Positions 41,149 to 52,408 of a stretch of DNA of 64,000 nucleotides are shown piece after piece. The stretch comes from Adiantum capillus-veneris (taxonomy: Eukaryota > Streptophyta > Polypodiopsida > Polypodiales > Pteridaceae): contig CM043945.1 of the NCBI GenBank assembly GCA_014529385.2, positions 142,454,241 to 142,518,240 of the forward strand, read 5' to 3'. A program made the position numbers and the translations under genes. Positions within the stretch are counted from its first letter, which is position 1. Each line of letters begins with the position of its first letter. Under the pieces are notes generated by a model. The model searched no databases. It saw only the letters and a program-made list of their open reading frames with translations, and was not told the DNA's origin.

Positions 41149-43126
41149 TGAGGCGGTCCGGGGCGGGCAACAAGAAGAGCAACCTCTAGACACCCTTCAA
41201 GGCTCCCGTGCTGCTCAATGGGTTGGGGTTGGAAAAAAAATAACAAACACACACACAAACCCGCAACCTAACCCTACACAAATTTGGGGCACCACCTAGT
41301 TTTGGATGCGAACTAGGACGCATAAAGAGAGAGAGAGAGAGGGGAGAGAGAGGGAGAGAGATAGTGCTCGGGCTGCTTTGAAACGTATCGGCAATGATCA
41401 AGCAAACACAATTATATATGTAAGAAAGAGAGAGAAGGGGGAGGGGGTGTTTGTTGCACTACTCCTCTAACCATGGATGGGTTAGATTTTCAGCCATTTA
41501 TCTAATTTCTTTTGCTTGGAATTATCAAGAAGTTGGTGGGGAAAGAGAGAGGAGAGAAATGGAGGTGATAGGACTCTTCATAGTGGGTTAGTGTTAGTAG
41601 AGTTAGTATTAATTTACAAATGGAATTGGATATTTACAATGGGAGTATCCATGTAGGATACAAATACGGAAGAAAAACTCTTAAGAGGCAAGAAAAGGTG
41701 GATTTCTTACAAGGTTGATGCTCCAAGTGTCTTGAGTAGGGCCAATTTTGATGCTTGTTGACGGTCCACTAGCTTTGACGGTACATTTTTTCTCCACTCT
41801 TGACCTTCCTTGAGAGACAAGGTAATTGAAGCTGAGTAATCAACCACCATGATGCTGTCTTTTAAGAGAAGAGGCTGAATTTTGTGGTTTTTTTGATAGA
41901 TATGGGTAAATTGGAGGAGGAAAAATGAGACTAGGTGGTCAATTTTGGAATGGAATTGTGTGTGGGAGGTATGAGTTCACCATGGTTTCTCTTATTCTTC
42001 AAGGTTGAGGAGAAGGTGAGTAGGGTGCAGAGAGGAGTGGTGAGAGAGGTGGGGATGATGAGTGGAGAAGTGTGTGTGAAAGAGGAAAATGATAAAGTGG
42101 AAGAGAGAGTGTGGCTGGGGTCCACTAATAAAATCATAGCTCACAGCTCGTAGCTCAAAAAAATATGAAAACATTTGAGGCAAAAGTTCAACCCACGAGC
42201 TACAACTTTTGTTTGTATCACCTTTTCAAATTCGGAGAGCAAGTGAACTTTAAAAATTCAGCAAAACCGACCGTTTTTTTCCACTGCACAAGGTCCTTGT
42301 GGGGTCCTTCTTTGGATGATTCTTTTGAATACCTCCAAGAGTGAGCCCTCCATAGTAGGAAGTATGCATGCCACCTACCCCTTGACCTTATTTGGTAGGT
42401 CTATAATTGAAGATATTGTTGAGATTATGATATAAGTGAATAGTACAACTAAGAAAATCAAATATTGAGGGGTCTAAAAAATATTTACATGTCAAATATA
42501 AATAATATAAGTGGAAAAAAATATAAAGGGGTCAAAAGAAATCTCTCTCATTATGAGGCTACCATAAAAAGATAAATATTTTTGGTGGTCTAATTTTTTA
42601 GAAAAAAAAACAAAATAGATGTAGGAAGGGAAAAATCACAATAGTGAAAAAATATACACATAAATAAAACTAGTTTTTTTGGATTTTTGTTGGGGTGGAG
42701 TTACACCAAATATAAGAGAAGCTTACATGAAAATATTTCTATATGGAATAAAGAATATGAAAAATGGTAAGAAAAATTGTGGTAATGGTGAGGCAATGTA
42801 CAGAGCATAAATAGCACACACCTAGGTAGAAATATTTAAATAAATACCAAAATAATTATGAAAAAATCTTTTATTTAGGCCCTATATACAAAGAAATATT
42901 TACATACGCATGGGCCATAATATACTTATATTTTTATTTTTTTTTGGCTCAACTAGCCCAATGACTAGCTAATTGAGGGTTTTTTAAGAAGATATGGGAA
43001 AAGTCTCATGACTCACGCACGCCTATGTACAGTGAAATTGTAGGGATAGCCACAGTGTTTGGGTGATTTTGGTAGGGTGAGGTAACTCAATGTGGCAATT
43101 ACAAAGAGCCGAAAAAACGGCTATCA
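41149..43126 (-). mobile_element. E8 5' LTR with a promoter deletion
   Basis: Minus strand TGATAGCCG (43126) to CGCCTCA (41149), 1978 bp. Compared with the solo LTR at 4237-6933 it lacks about 590 bp, joining ttgttgca to actcctctaacc near 41457-41462; the lost part contains the TATA box. The rest of U3 (41460-42180) is close to 5245-5960, and 42800-43126 is close to 6590-6933. It contains an interrupted GA tract (41326-41361). Confidence 0.85.
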
Positions 43127-45900
43127 ATGCCATAGGGGTAAAACGCGCTAGGCATGGTGAATATTCCCAAAAGGAAGAAAAGATGAAGACTAAAGGGGAA
43201 TCTAGCAAAAAGCCGTCCAAGTCACGATGTAAAATTGACATTGTAGATTTCTCTTTGGGTGAATGTTCTAAACCATATGATTTGGTTCAAGATGTTTCTG
43301 TGCAGGGCCCAAAAATCACTTGGCCCCAGTTACTCCACCTAGCACCTAGGGTGAGGAAACAATGGACAAAGATGGTTAGCACGAGATGATCAAAGCCAAA
43401 GATAGCTGGGGATATCTCTGGGAGGAATCTAGATGACATACTACCAGTAATGGATGCTTACATCAAAGATCAACACATCTACAATATCTACATCGATGGT
43501 GGTGCACAAATATGCGTCATGAGTGAAAAAATGATGCACCGTTTGGGTTTAGAGGTGAGTCGGCCGGCACCATGGCGATCCAAAATGGCAAATAATTTAA
43601 AATTTCAATGTGTTGGTGTCATAAATGCAGTTAGGATAAAGGCATTCAACACCGAGGTAGATGTGGACATCTTTGTCATGCCACACAAAGGGGAGGGCTA
43701 TCCTATCATTGTAGGGAGGCCTTGGCTTATTGCTATAAGAGCTAAGCAGGACTGGGACACCCGCATAATCCAGATGAAGGATGCAAAAGGGAGGCCAATA
43801 CTTTACGACATGAAGAAAGGTCGGCAATGCGACATGGATCTAGAAACCTCTATGGATGATTTTTCTAGTGGTGACTCTTCAACCACTTCAGAGGAGGAGT
43901 CAACAGTGAGTGAAGAAAGTGACAGTAGCATTGAGGTGATGGGGATCATTCTCAAGGACCCTAAGAAGATGGAGCAACCTGATGCCTCATCATCAAACCA
44001 AGGGGAGACACCAGGTATACAACCTATGGTAGAAGCAAGTAAGCTACATCAAATGCTCTCTAGTGAGTTGTGTGGGAAGGAACGTCAAGATTATATTTTG
44101 ATGCTAAGTAATTTTACCACATTGTTCATTGATGAATATGATAAAATCACTGGCATCACAGTAGTTCAACATCACATTAAGCTCAAGGAGGGAAGTAAAC
44201 CTGTAGTGCAGAAGCTCAGGCGGCTAGGAGTAATTCAACAAGACGCCCTACTCAAAGAGGTGAGTAAATTGCTAGAAGTCGGTTTTATCTATCCTGTTGA
44301 AGACTCAGAGTGGGTTTCTCCAGTGGTAGTCACACCAAAGAAGAATAGTAAGTGGAGGGTTTGTGTTGATTACAAGCCTGTTAATGCAGCCACAAAGAGG
44401 GACCATTTTCCTCTTCCTTTTCAAGACGAAATACTCAATGAGGTAGCAGGACATGAGCGCTACACGGTATGTGATGGCTACTTAGGCTACTTCCAAATTA
44501 GCATCGCTGAAGAAGATCAAAAGAAGACAACCTTCATCACACCATGGGGATGTTTTGATTACAGAGTTATGCCTTTTGGTCTCACTAATGCTCCAGCCAC
44601 TTTTCAGCGATATGTGACATTTGTTTTTCAGCCATTCTTTGGAAAATCAATCCGTGTTTTTATTGATGACTTTTGCATCTATAGCTCTCGCTCTCTTCAT
44701 TTGGAGAAAGTTTATGAAGGTCTAGCTAGGCTACAAGCTTTGGGTGGCCAACTCAATGTGGAGAAATGCCACATTGGTGAAAGCAAGGTTACTCTTCTTG
44801 GCCATGTGATCTCGGCCAACGGCATTGAAGCTGACCCAAGCAAGGTTCAAGCCTTGGTGGCTTTGACCTCTCCCACCACAACAAAGCAATTGGTCTCTTT
44901 TCTTCAAAAGGTGAGGTATTTGAGTAGGTTCATTCACTTGCTCTCCCAAGTGGTTCTCCCTTTACAACAAGTTACCCATCAAGAGATCTTCACTTGGAGT
45001 GAAGAAAATGAACAACAATTCAATGAGGTAAAACAAATTCTAGCTTCACTTCCCACCATAGCACCTCCAAAGTGGGACGAGCCATTTTATGTAAACCCTA
45101 GTGTTGGCAATGACACACTTGGGGCTGTATTGATGCAAAAGGATCCTCAAACTTCTTTCATGCGTCCTATCTACTTCTCTAGTCGAATGATGACCCCATC
45201 AGAAAAGGGATACACGGCAGTGGAGCACATGGTGCTTGCATTAATGTTTGCTACCACCAAATTTCTCTCTTATTTATTGTCTAGACCATTCATAATCTTA
45301 ACAATGGAAGAAGTATTTCCTTATGTAATGCAGCACATGGATGTTTCTTCTAGGATTTCCAAATGGCTCACAAGGCTGCAAGAGTTTGACTACACAATGC
45401 AAGTGGAGAACTCCACAAGGGCCAGTCTAGGAGGTATTCTCACTCATTTCCACTATGAAAAGAAGCTAAAGATAAAGCCAAATGATCAAGATATTACACC
45501 CGTACTGGAAGTCGCTAAGGTAGAGGAGGCTCACTCTCTTTTCTTTGATGGAGCCTACGAGAGGAAAGTGGACAAAGCTGCAGCAGGCATTGTCATCTTC
45601 AACGAGCAAGGGGATAAGGTTTTCTCCATTGGGAATCTCTTGGATTCTCACTCTAACAATGAGGCAGAATATGAAACCTTAAATCTTGTGTTAGAGTGGT
45701 GTGTGACACAGGGCATTCAAGGGTTAAATGTATTTTGTGATGCCATGCTTTTAATAAAACAAATACAAGGAACTTGGGCTTGTAAAAATCATAGCTTGCT
45801 AGGCCATTTGCGCAAAGTCAAGGAACTTTTAGGAACATTTCAAGTTGTACAATTACATCATGCCCTCGAGCAGAAAATCAAGAAGCAGATGCTCTAGCTA
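43127..45900 (+). pseudogene. E9 gag end, protease, RT and RNase H domains
   Basis: Frame 1: KRARHGEYSQ to VSTR, TGA at 43387; then protease YIDGGAQICVMSEKMMHRLG; acidic linker; RT with KWRVCVDYKPVNAATKRDHF, DGYLGYFQI, ITPWGCFDYRVMPFGLTNAP, IRVFIDDFCIYSSR, CHIGESKVTLLGH; Ty3 RNase H (DTLGAVLMQKD, PIYFSSRMM); archaeal-type RNase H (LFFDGAYERKVDKAAAG, NNEAEYETLNLVL, FCDAMLLIKQI). A frameshift near 45860 interrupts the last block before PRAENQEADALA. Two lesions only, so a young element. Confidence 0.9.
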
Positions 45901-47306
45901 GAGAGAAGCTGCAAGATGTTTCAGTGGTTGGTGCTATCGAGTTCAAGCTGCCTCTCTTCCAAGGTAGCGATGCTATGCCTGACATCATGAATTTCTTGGA
46001 CACAGGAGAGTGTCCTAAGGACCTTACTAAGGGCCAAAAGCAGTGGCTTGTGCGCACCGCAACAAAATACCGCCTTATCAATGACGGCCTCTACTGCAAG
46101 GGTAAGGATCAAATTCTTAGGCGTGTACCTCTCTCTAGAGAGATCACTGAAATCATTTCAAGTTTCCATGATGGTGTTTGCGGAGGACACTTTGCACTTG
46201 ACATCACTAGTAGAAAGATCATACAAGCCGGGTTTGTATGGCCTAGTCTACATAGGGATGTGCATCATTGGTGTAAAACATGCAAGGAATGTCAAAAGGC
46301 AGGGGATAGGAGACTCACATATGAGCCATAGACTCCTATAATCTCATATGGACCATTTGAGAAATGGGGAATTGATGTTATTGGGCCTTTGCCAAGGAGC
46401 CAATCAGGTAAATTTTATATCATCATGGGTGTGGACTACATGACCAGGTGGGCTGAAGCAGTTGCCACCACCCTGATTATAGCTAAGGAAGTGGCTAAGT
46501 TCGTATTTGAAAACATTTGTTGCCGTTTTGGCACTCCTCTTGAAATAATTTTTGATAGGGGACCAGGTTTTAGAGGACACCTTGTAGGAGAGCTAATGGA
46601 GAAGTTAGGTATCTCACGACGACACTCAACTCCCTACTACCCACAATGCAATGGTTTGGTGGAAAAGGTAAATGGTATGATCTGCAAGATCATCACTAAA
46701 CATGTAAACAATCACAAAAGTGATTGGGACAAGCATCTTATGGCTGCACTTTGGGCTTATCGCACTTCATTTCGCACATCCCTTGGGTTCACACCATATC
46801 ACTTGGTGTTTGGTAAGGAAGCCATTTTACCCATTGAAGTACGATTGGCTAGTCTCAGGGTGCTAGCTGGGCAAGTGGAACGTCCTAATGCTCATCTCCA
46901 CAACCACATTCTTGATCTACACAGGCTTCAACTAGACAGAGAAGATGCTATGAACTATTATGCAGCACAGTCAGAGCAACGTCGCCTTACATTCAACAAG
47001 GGACTTAGGGCAAAAGGTCTCAAGAAAGGTATGTTGGTCCTACGGTATGATAACAGATTTGACACTAGGAAGGATAAAAAGTTTTCACCCAGATGGGAGG
47101 GGCCATTTGTCATTAGAAAGCGCTACACCAATGGCAGTTACCGATTGATGGATACAGATGGTAGGCTCCACAAAACATGTGTCAATGGATGGAGGTTGAA
47201 GCAATACTTTTTGAGATTTGATCAAACACCTATGATGGAAACCCCCGACGAGGGAGACTCGTCCACCTCAATTGAGGAAGAATCAAGTACAACGCTAGAG
47301 GCATGA
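45860..47306 (+). pseudogene. E9 integrase and C-terminal tail
   Basis: Continues one frame over: ENQEADALAREK, zinc-binding domain (GGHFALDITSRKI, CKTCKECQ), TAG at 46329, then core with IGPLPRSQSGKFY/VDYMTRW, FDRGPGF (second Asp kept, Ser and Asn changed from the usual SDNGP), CNGLVEKVNGM (Glu kept), C-terminal RWEGPFVIRKRY and RLKQYF, and an acidic Thr/Ser tail (STSIEEESSTTLEA). It would integrate cDNA. One nonsense codon. Confidence 0.88.
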
Positions 47307-47318
47307 ATACCTCTAGCC

Positions 47319-47331
47319 TTAGGGGGAGGGC
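47319..47331 (+). promoter_or_regulatory. E9 polypurine tract
   Basis: TTAGGGGGAGGGC, 12 bases after the pol stop and just before the LTR start TGAGGCAAGC. Primes plus-strand synthesis. Confidence 0.8.
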
Positions 47332-47334
47332 TAA

Positions 47335-49286
47335 TGAGGCAAGCTTTTCCATGCATGGGAACCCCCCATATATTTTTTCCCTTTTACCAAAATATTTCCT
47401 ATTATATAAGTTACTTTTGATTTTTTCTTCCTTTTTCACAAACGTTGTAGCCTTTATTAAATAAATAAGATTTATGCTAATCAATCACGATGTAGCATAA
47501 ATAAGTAAGCTTTCTTTGTTGATCTCTCTTTTGACCTTAAATATTAAATATATACATTCTAAATTACATTATATATTTTAGTATTTTCTAATATATTTTT
47601 CATGTATGTATATTATTCCACCCTACCAAATATTTTATTCACTAGTTTTCATTTTCAAACCTCAACCCCACTTTCAAATTTCAATAATACCTCCATCTAG
47701 ATGATTGCCAATCTTTTCAAAACTCTAGGTTCATGTTTTCATACACATGAAGGAGCTTACACTTGAAGGCAAGAGAGAAGTCCACTCAAAGCGGACCACC
47801 AAAAGTCCTTTGCAGCCACAAATAATACATTATTTGGCTGAATTTTTTAAGTAAAGAAGAACCCCGAATCTGAAGGAGCGTTCAACATGAAAGATGTAGC
47901 TCGTGATCTCAACTTTTAGCTCAAATGTTTTCAGAATTTTTGAAGTTATGAACACAGAGATATGATTTTTGTAGTGGACCTTCGTTTTCTCGTGTAATGG
48001 TGACACACACCATCCCCAATTTTCTTCCCTCTAGAATGGCTATGGTTCTACAAGTCTTCAAACATGATTACAAGAGACAAGGCTCTTTTAATGAGGTATT
48101 GGCAAGTCTAGAGTGATTCTATCACCATTTTTGGAGGATCCATCCTCATCAACAACTATCCACCTTTGACAATCTCTCTTGTAAATTTCTTACCTCTCTC
48201 TTCTCTCCCTAATAAGCTTATGTCTAGCCAAAGCTAGACTATTGTAAATATCTCCTATCCTCTACATCCTACCCACATTCTCTCATCTTCTCTCTCTATT
48301 TACTCTGGTATTTTAAATAATGAGGAGACAAGATGGGAGCCACAGTCACATGCACCCCATTTTCCTAGTCACCAAAGTGGGACACTCACCTCAAATAGAA
48401 ATATTGCTAAATCCTTCCCTCCTTCCCTATATAAGGAGGCCATTAGAGCTCACTTTGGGGGGGGGGATAGGAACACACACACACACACACACAAATATCC
48501 ATACACACTCTTGTGCTACATGCTTGTAGCATGAACCCTAATCACATAATCACAACACCATCATCATCACCATCACCATGCACAAAAGATGAGCACCACA
48601 CCTCCACACCACTTGTAATTAAGGATTGAAGGCACAATTTCAAGCAGAAGAAGGGTGGACACACTCATGATATTCCTCGCCATCAACTCCCAACTCTCCA
48701 TTATGCCTCCTACGATCTTGTCCCCTTCTCATTTCCTACCATACGCTACCTATTGTATTCATCTTTTGCAAGCAATCAACACACTCCATCTTGGTGCCAT
48801 ACTTTGTGTCGCTTTGGATACATCTCATTGTGAGTATGGTATATGCTTGTTCCTTGCCTTTTTTTTTCTGCTTATGTAAAGGTGTGCGGATTCGCCACCA
48901 TACACACACACTCTCTCTCTCCCTCTCATATTCCTATCATCTTGCTACTTCCATCTTGAGGTGTGCGGATTCGCCACCTCTTGTATGATAAGTGAGCATA
49001 CTCGCAAGTTTCCCCTACCTCATTATCTTCCTTACTAACATGCACCAATAGCAAGCCCATTCTCACTCATTCACCACTCCTCTCACCTTATTCTCTGACC
49101 ACCCCATTCCACATTTGGGCGTGGATCTTGAAATTGTTTTTCATGGCATGCTTCATTGTGTATATGTATGCGTCCTAGCCGCATATCTTGCTAGGTGGTG
49201 CCCCTATTGTGTATCCCCCATGATGAGGCCATTGTGCATAGTCTTGGTGTAGAGGCCACTAGGTCTATTTTTCACTTCCGCCTCTA
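47335..49286 (+). mobile_element. E9 3' LTR
   Basis: Begins TGAGGCAAGC and ends near CTTCCGCCTCTA (about 49286), 1.95 kb. U3 block tagctcaaatgttttcagaa (about 47919) is shared with E8, core promoter at 48428-48466, U5 blocks GCGTCCTAGCCGC and CTAGGTGGTGCCCC (49170-49206) are shared with 4370-4410 in opposite orientation. A CCATGCATGGGAA palindrome lies close to its start. A doubled gtgcggattcgccacc (48882 and 48962) is also present. No genes. Confidence 0.75.
48428..48466 (+). promoter_or_regulatory. E9 LTR core promoter
   Basis: TATATAAGG at 48428-48436 and CACTTTGGGGGGGGGG at 48451-48466, matching the E2 arrangement at 7520-7554. A short (AC)n follows at 48474. Confidence 0.65.
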
Positions 49287-50149
49287 AGTAGGACATGAGA
49301 TAAAATTCACATTAACTTTGATGGGTATCACATATATTTCAATGCATGTACATTTAGTTACATCAAAGTGATATCACTTGAAATCTTTTTATTTTTTATT
49401 TTGTTTCGATTGCGTATAATTTATGATAAAGATCAAAATTAAGGTTTTTGTATTGAAATTACTGAGAGTTCCATGATACTTCTACAAAGAGAATTATATC
49501 CATCATATTATATTTTACACAGAGATTATATATAACATATCACTTGAAAGAAAGGTGAGTTATATCCATCGTCAATATTGAAGGATTATGGTTTTGATGA
49601 TTTGTAAAGAGTTAAGATTGTGAATATTTAAGAACTACAACTTTGATAACTTGTGTTGTATTCAAAGATTCATGTTAAAGAAATAAATGTGGATATTTAT
49701 ATTTATTCTTTTCATGTGGATATTAAAGTATTATTTTTCAATGATTCATGTGATTATATCTCAAATACTTACTATTTTGATGATTTATTTTATAATATTC
49801 AGTCGATATTCACAATTATGCTTTGACAATTCATATTATTTATCTTCAAGTTATGAATGTCAATCATTATGACTAGGATGGTTTATCAAATAGTTATATT
49901 TTGAAGATTTATTTTCTCTTTTGATTGAGAAAATCAAAGAGTTAAAATTTTAATGTTTTGGTATCATCGATAACTCGTGTCAAATTGTTATGATTTACTG
50001 ATTCATGTCAATTTTTTACATATGCATATTGAAGAGTTAGAATCTTGATGATTTATCCAAGAGATACATTTTAATAAATTTTTGAACTAAAACATGAAAA
50101 ACTTATGGTTTTTACTCATATTGAGTTCTTATCATTGTTTATTATTGAG
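49287..50149. other. AT-rich sequence without genes
   Basis: Very AT-rich, with recurring words such as ttttgatgattt and gattcatgt. No ORF of note beyond chance hydrophobic ones. Probably decayed repeat DNA leading into the satellite-like stretch. Confidence 0.5.
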
Positions 50150-50690
50150 ATTGTATTGATAGAGTTATTTGATGATTATATGATATGTTTTCATGATTAG
50201 AAGTCATTTATATTGATCGTTCATTATTGAGATGAATCATGTCAGTAATGAATGATGCCATGATATATTTTTATGATGATTAAAAATCGTTCGTATTGTT
50301 TCGTACTGATCGTTCATCACCAAGATGATTATTCTTAGTGATAGAGTTGCCATGTCTCACTCTATAAATGACGCTTTATAGAGTTGTTTCATGATGCCAT
50401 GATACATTTTCATGATGATTAAACATCGTGCGTATTGTTCATTTTTTATTGAGATGATTATTCTTCCATAATTGTTCCATGATGGCGTGATGTGTTTCCA
50501 TGATAATTTATTATGATTGAAATAATTATTATTCTATGGTTTTGTTTTAGTATGCCATGATATTATACATGCTAGGTTGTAATGATTGAGATGATTGTTT
50601 CATGAGGTCATGATATTGTTTTATTATCTTGTTGATTTCTAATGATTGAGATGATCATTTCATGATGTCATGATACTGCTTAATTATCTT
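50150..50690. repeat. Degenerate tandem repeat (TTCATGATGCCATGATA-like units)
   Basis: Recurring units of roughly 75-135 bp built around ttcatgatg(c/t)catgata and attgagatgatta. At least seven recognisable units. It ends where the dispersed repeat at 50690 begins. Confidence 0.7.
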
Positions 50691-51110
50691 GCTTCATGGT
50701 ATTTTTCTATATTTGAGATGTTTATTTCTTCATATATTTTCTCCATGGCATCATTGCTTGGTGATCATTTATGATCGAGAAAACTTACATTGAATAGATT
50801 TCATACAGATAAGACATCCCCATGGTAAAATTTGAGTACCGACTTTATACATATGTGCACTTATTCTATGTATTTCATGTTATGAAGATTGTATAATATA
50901 TACATGGGTTTAATCATGATTTAATATATTTCGTGTATCTAGGTGTAACAAACTGTCTCCAAACGACATTATGTCCGTGTATTTCTCTAACATTGATATG
51001 ATTTCCATCTTATGCTCTTTGATTTTGTGATATTGACAGATATACATAACTCAAAGACAAAGCGAAGCATCTCCGAGATAGTATACATTTATCAAAGTTA
51101 CAGATGATCT
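50690..51110. repeat. Dispersed repeat, copy 2 (pairs with 15840-16290)
   Basis: Same orientation and order as copy 1, ending in gagatagtatacattt-tatcaaagtt. No coding capacity recognised. Confidence 0.75.
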
Positions 51111-51173
51111 GAAGCATTCTTTGAAGTGTTTGAAGAGTTAATCAGATCATTTGATGGAGCCTTTGAGACTATT

Positions 51174-51707
51174 GTTGTATGTAACAGAAGTGATGTAGCT
51201 TCTAATAGACCATTTTTGTAGATTGAACAATATATTACTATAGTGGTGGGTATATATAGAATTGTGGGTTTTTTTCTTGATCCCCCAAGGGTTTTTTAAC
51301 CCAAAGTTAAGGACCCTTGTTTGCACGGGCCTGTTGATCTTATATGTGAAGCTACTCTACATATAGCCTTGGGTCCCCTCTATATATACACCATCTTGTG
51401 TATATATTCTGCACACTTTGTGGTTGCACTCTTTGCGCATCATCTCTCTGTTATTCTCTTTCTCTATCTTTTCGACATGCTGCGATCAATCTTCTCTTTC
51501 TCTGTCTTCTCAACATGTTATTAGTCTTCTCTTTCTTTGTCTTCTCAACAACTTTGACTATTGATTAAGCTTTACTTAAAGTCTATTTATGCTCATTATG
51601 GTTATTGAAGATTTTTGCATCGGTTATTCTTTCTCTCTCACGCCTCTCATATCCAGAGGTGTCGTGTCTTCTTGGATCCCCTTTTGAACACAGAACCCCC
51701 AACAACA
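51174..51707 (+). mobile_element. Possible solo LTR
   Basis: Starts TGTTGTATGTAACAG and ends CCCCCAACA, giving TGTTG/CAACA ends. It contains CTCTATATATACACC near 51380 as a TATA-like element and a pyrimidine-rich 3' half. No second copy in the window and no clear target duplication, so this is a weak call. Confidence 0.35.
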
Positions 51708-52351
51708 TGATCGACATGATGATGGAGACTGGGGTAGACATATCATGACCGACATGAGAGAAGGTATGAAATACAAGAAGATAATGACAAAGAGCATGGA
51801 TATAGAAGGGATTGTAGCCACATGGATGTAGTGATGAAAGTACTCACAAAGATCATGATGATTGCAAGGATAGAGACAATGGATATGCTAGCAGTGAGAT
51901 GACGATGATAAACAAAGAAATTGGAGCAAGCGGTATTGTGATGAATCGAAGGGGCTTCATAACTCTTCAATTGTGCTTGATAGTGTACAGCTTGGTGAAG
52001 TATTTTCTAGCTACCATGCATTCGGGTTTTTATAATATTGGGGTTGGATGGAAGAGACTCAATAGGGAGTGAGTACTTTTATCATCACATAGGAGGATCA
52101 ACTAAAGAGAATGAGATCACCTAAGAGATGGGAAGATAATCAACTAATGGTAGCTTGGTTGTGAGGGATTACCCCAAATGATGGTGATGGATCTGGACAC
52201 TAGAAACACTAGCCCACATGAAATTCCCTCCCTTTTCATGTCGTAGGCTTGCATCCTCTCTATACCGTTGTTGAACTTAACTTTCCAAATCCCTTATGCA
52301 GCATCCTAGCTTGTTGTGGGGAGAATAAGAAGAGATGTTTAAGAACCATCC

Positions 52352-52355
<4 letters not shown>
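51708..52355. other. Unassigned intergenic sequence
   Basis: No recognised genes. Some ga-tgatga-rich words early on. Minus-strand ORF 51743-51970 is hydrophobic by composition and not credible. Confidence 0.4.

Positions 52356-52358
<3 letters not shown>

Positions 52359-52405
<47 letters not shown>
52359..52405. repeat. (GA)n microsatellite
   Basis: About 22 GA units followed by GGAGGAGGAGGGGG. Non-coding. Confidence 0.95.

Positions 52406-52408
<3 letters not shown>

Larger units (their letters stand above)
34245..43126 (-). mobile_element. E8: Tat-like Ty3/gypsy element, 3' end missing
   Basis: On the minus strand: 5' LTR (43126-41149), primer site, ORFs A1, A2, B1, B2, gag, protease, RT, RNase H, archaeal-type RNase H and integrase, ending at 34245 without 3' UTR, polypurine tract or 3' LTR. 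The dual RNase H defines the plant Tat lineage. It is inserted in E9 gag at 43126/43127. The 3' end is replaced by the duplicated segment 32411-34244. Confidence 0.85.
43127..49286 (+). mobile_element. E9: Tat-like Ty3/gypsy element, 5' end missing
   Basis: Starts in the middle of gag at the E8 insertion point and runs through protease, RT, two RNase H domains and integrase to a polypurine tract and 3' LTR. It is related to E8 throughout but clearly diverged. Its 5' LTR, primer site and gag N-terminus are not found left of E8, so they are lost or outside the window. Confidence 0.85.

Noticed and set aside
41935-42183. ORFs at 41931-42183 and 5716-5962 as a conserved gene, since both copies are open
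   Set aside because: They are the same U3 block of two LTR copies; conservation follows from the LTR homology and the frames differ between strands without any domain.
51743-51970. Hydrophobic minus-strand ORF as a membrane protein
   Set aside because: AT/T-rich composition alone accounts for it; no homologue recognised.
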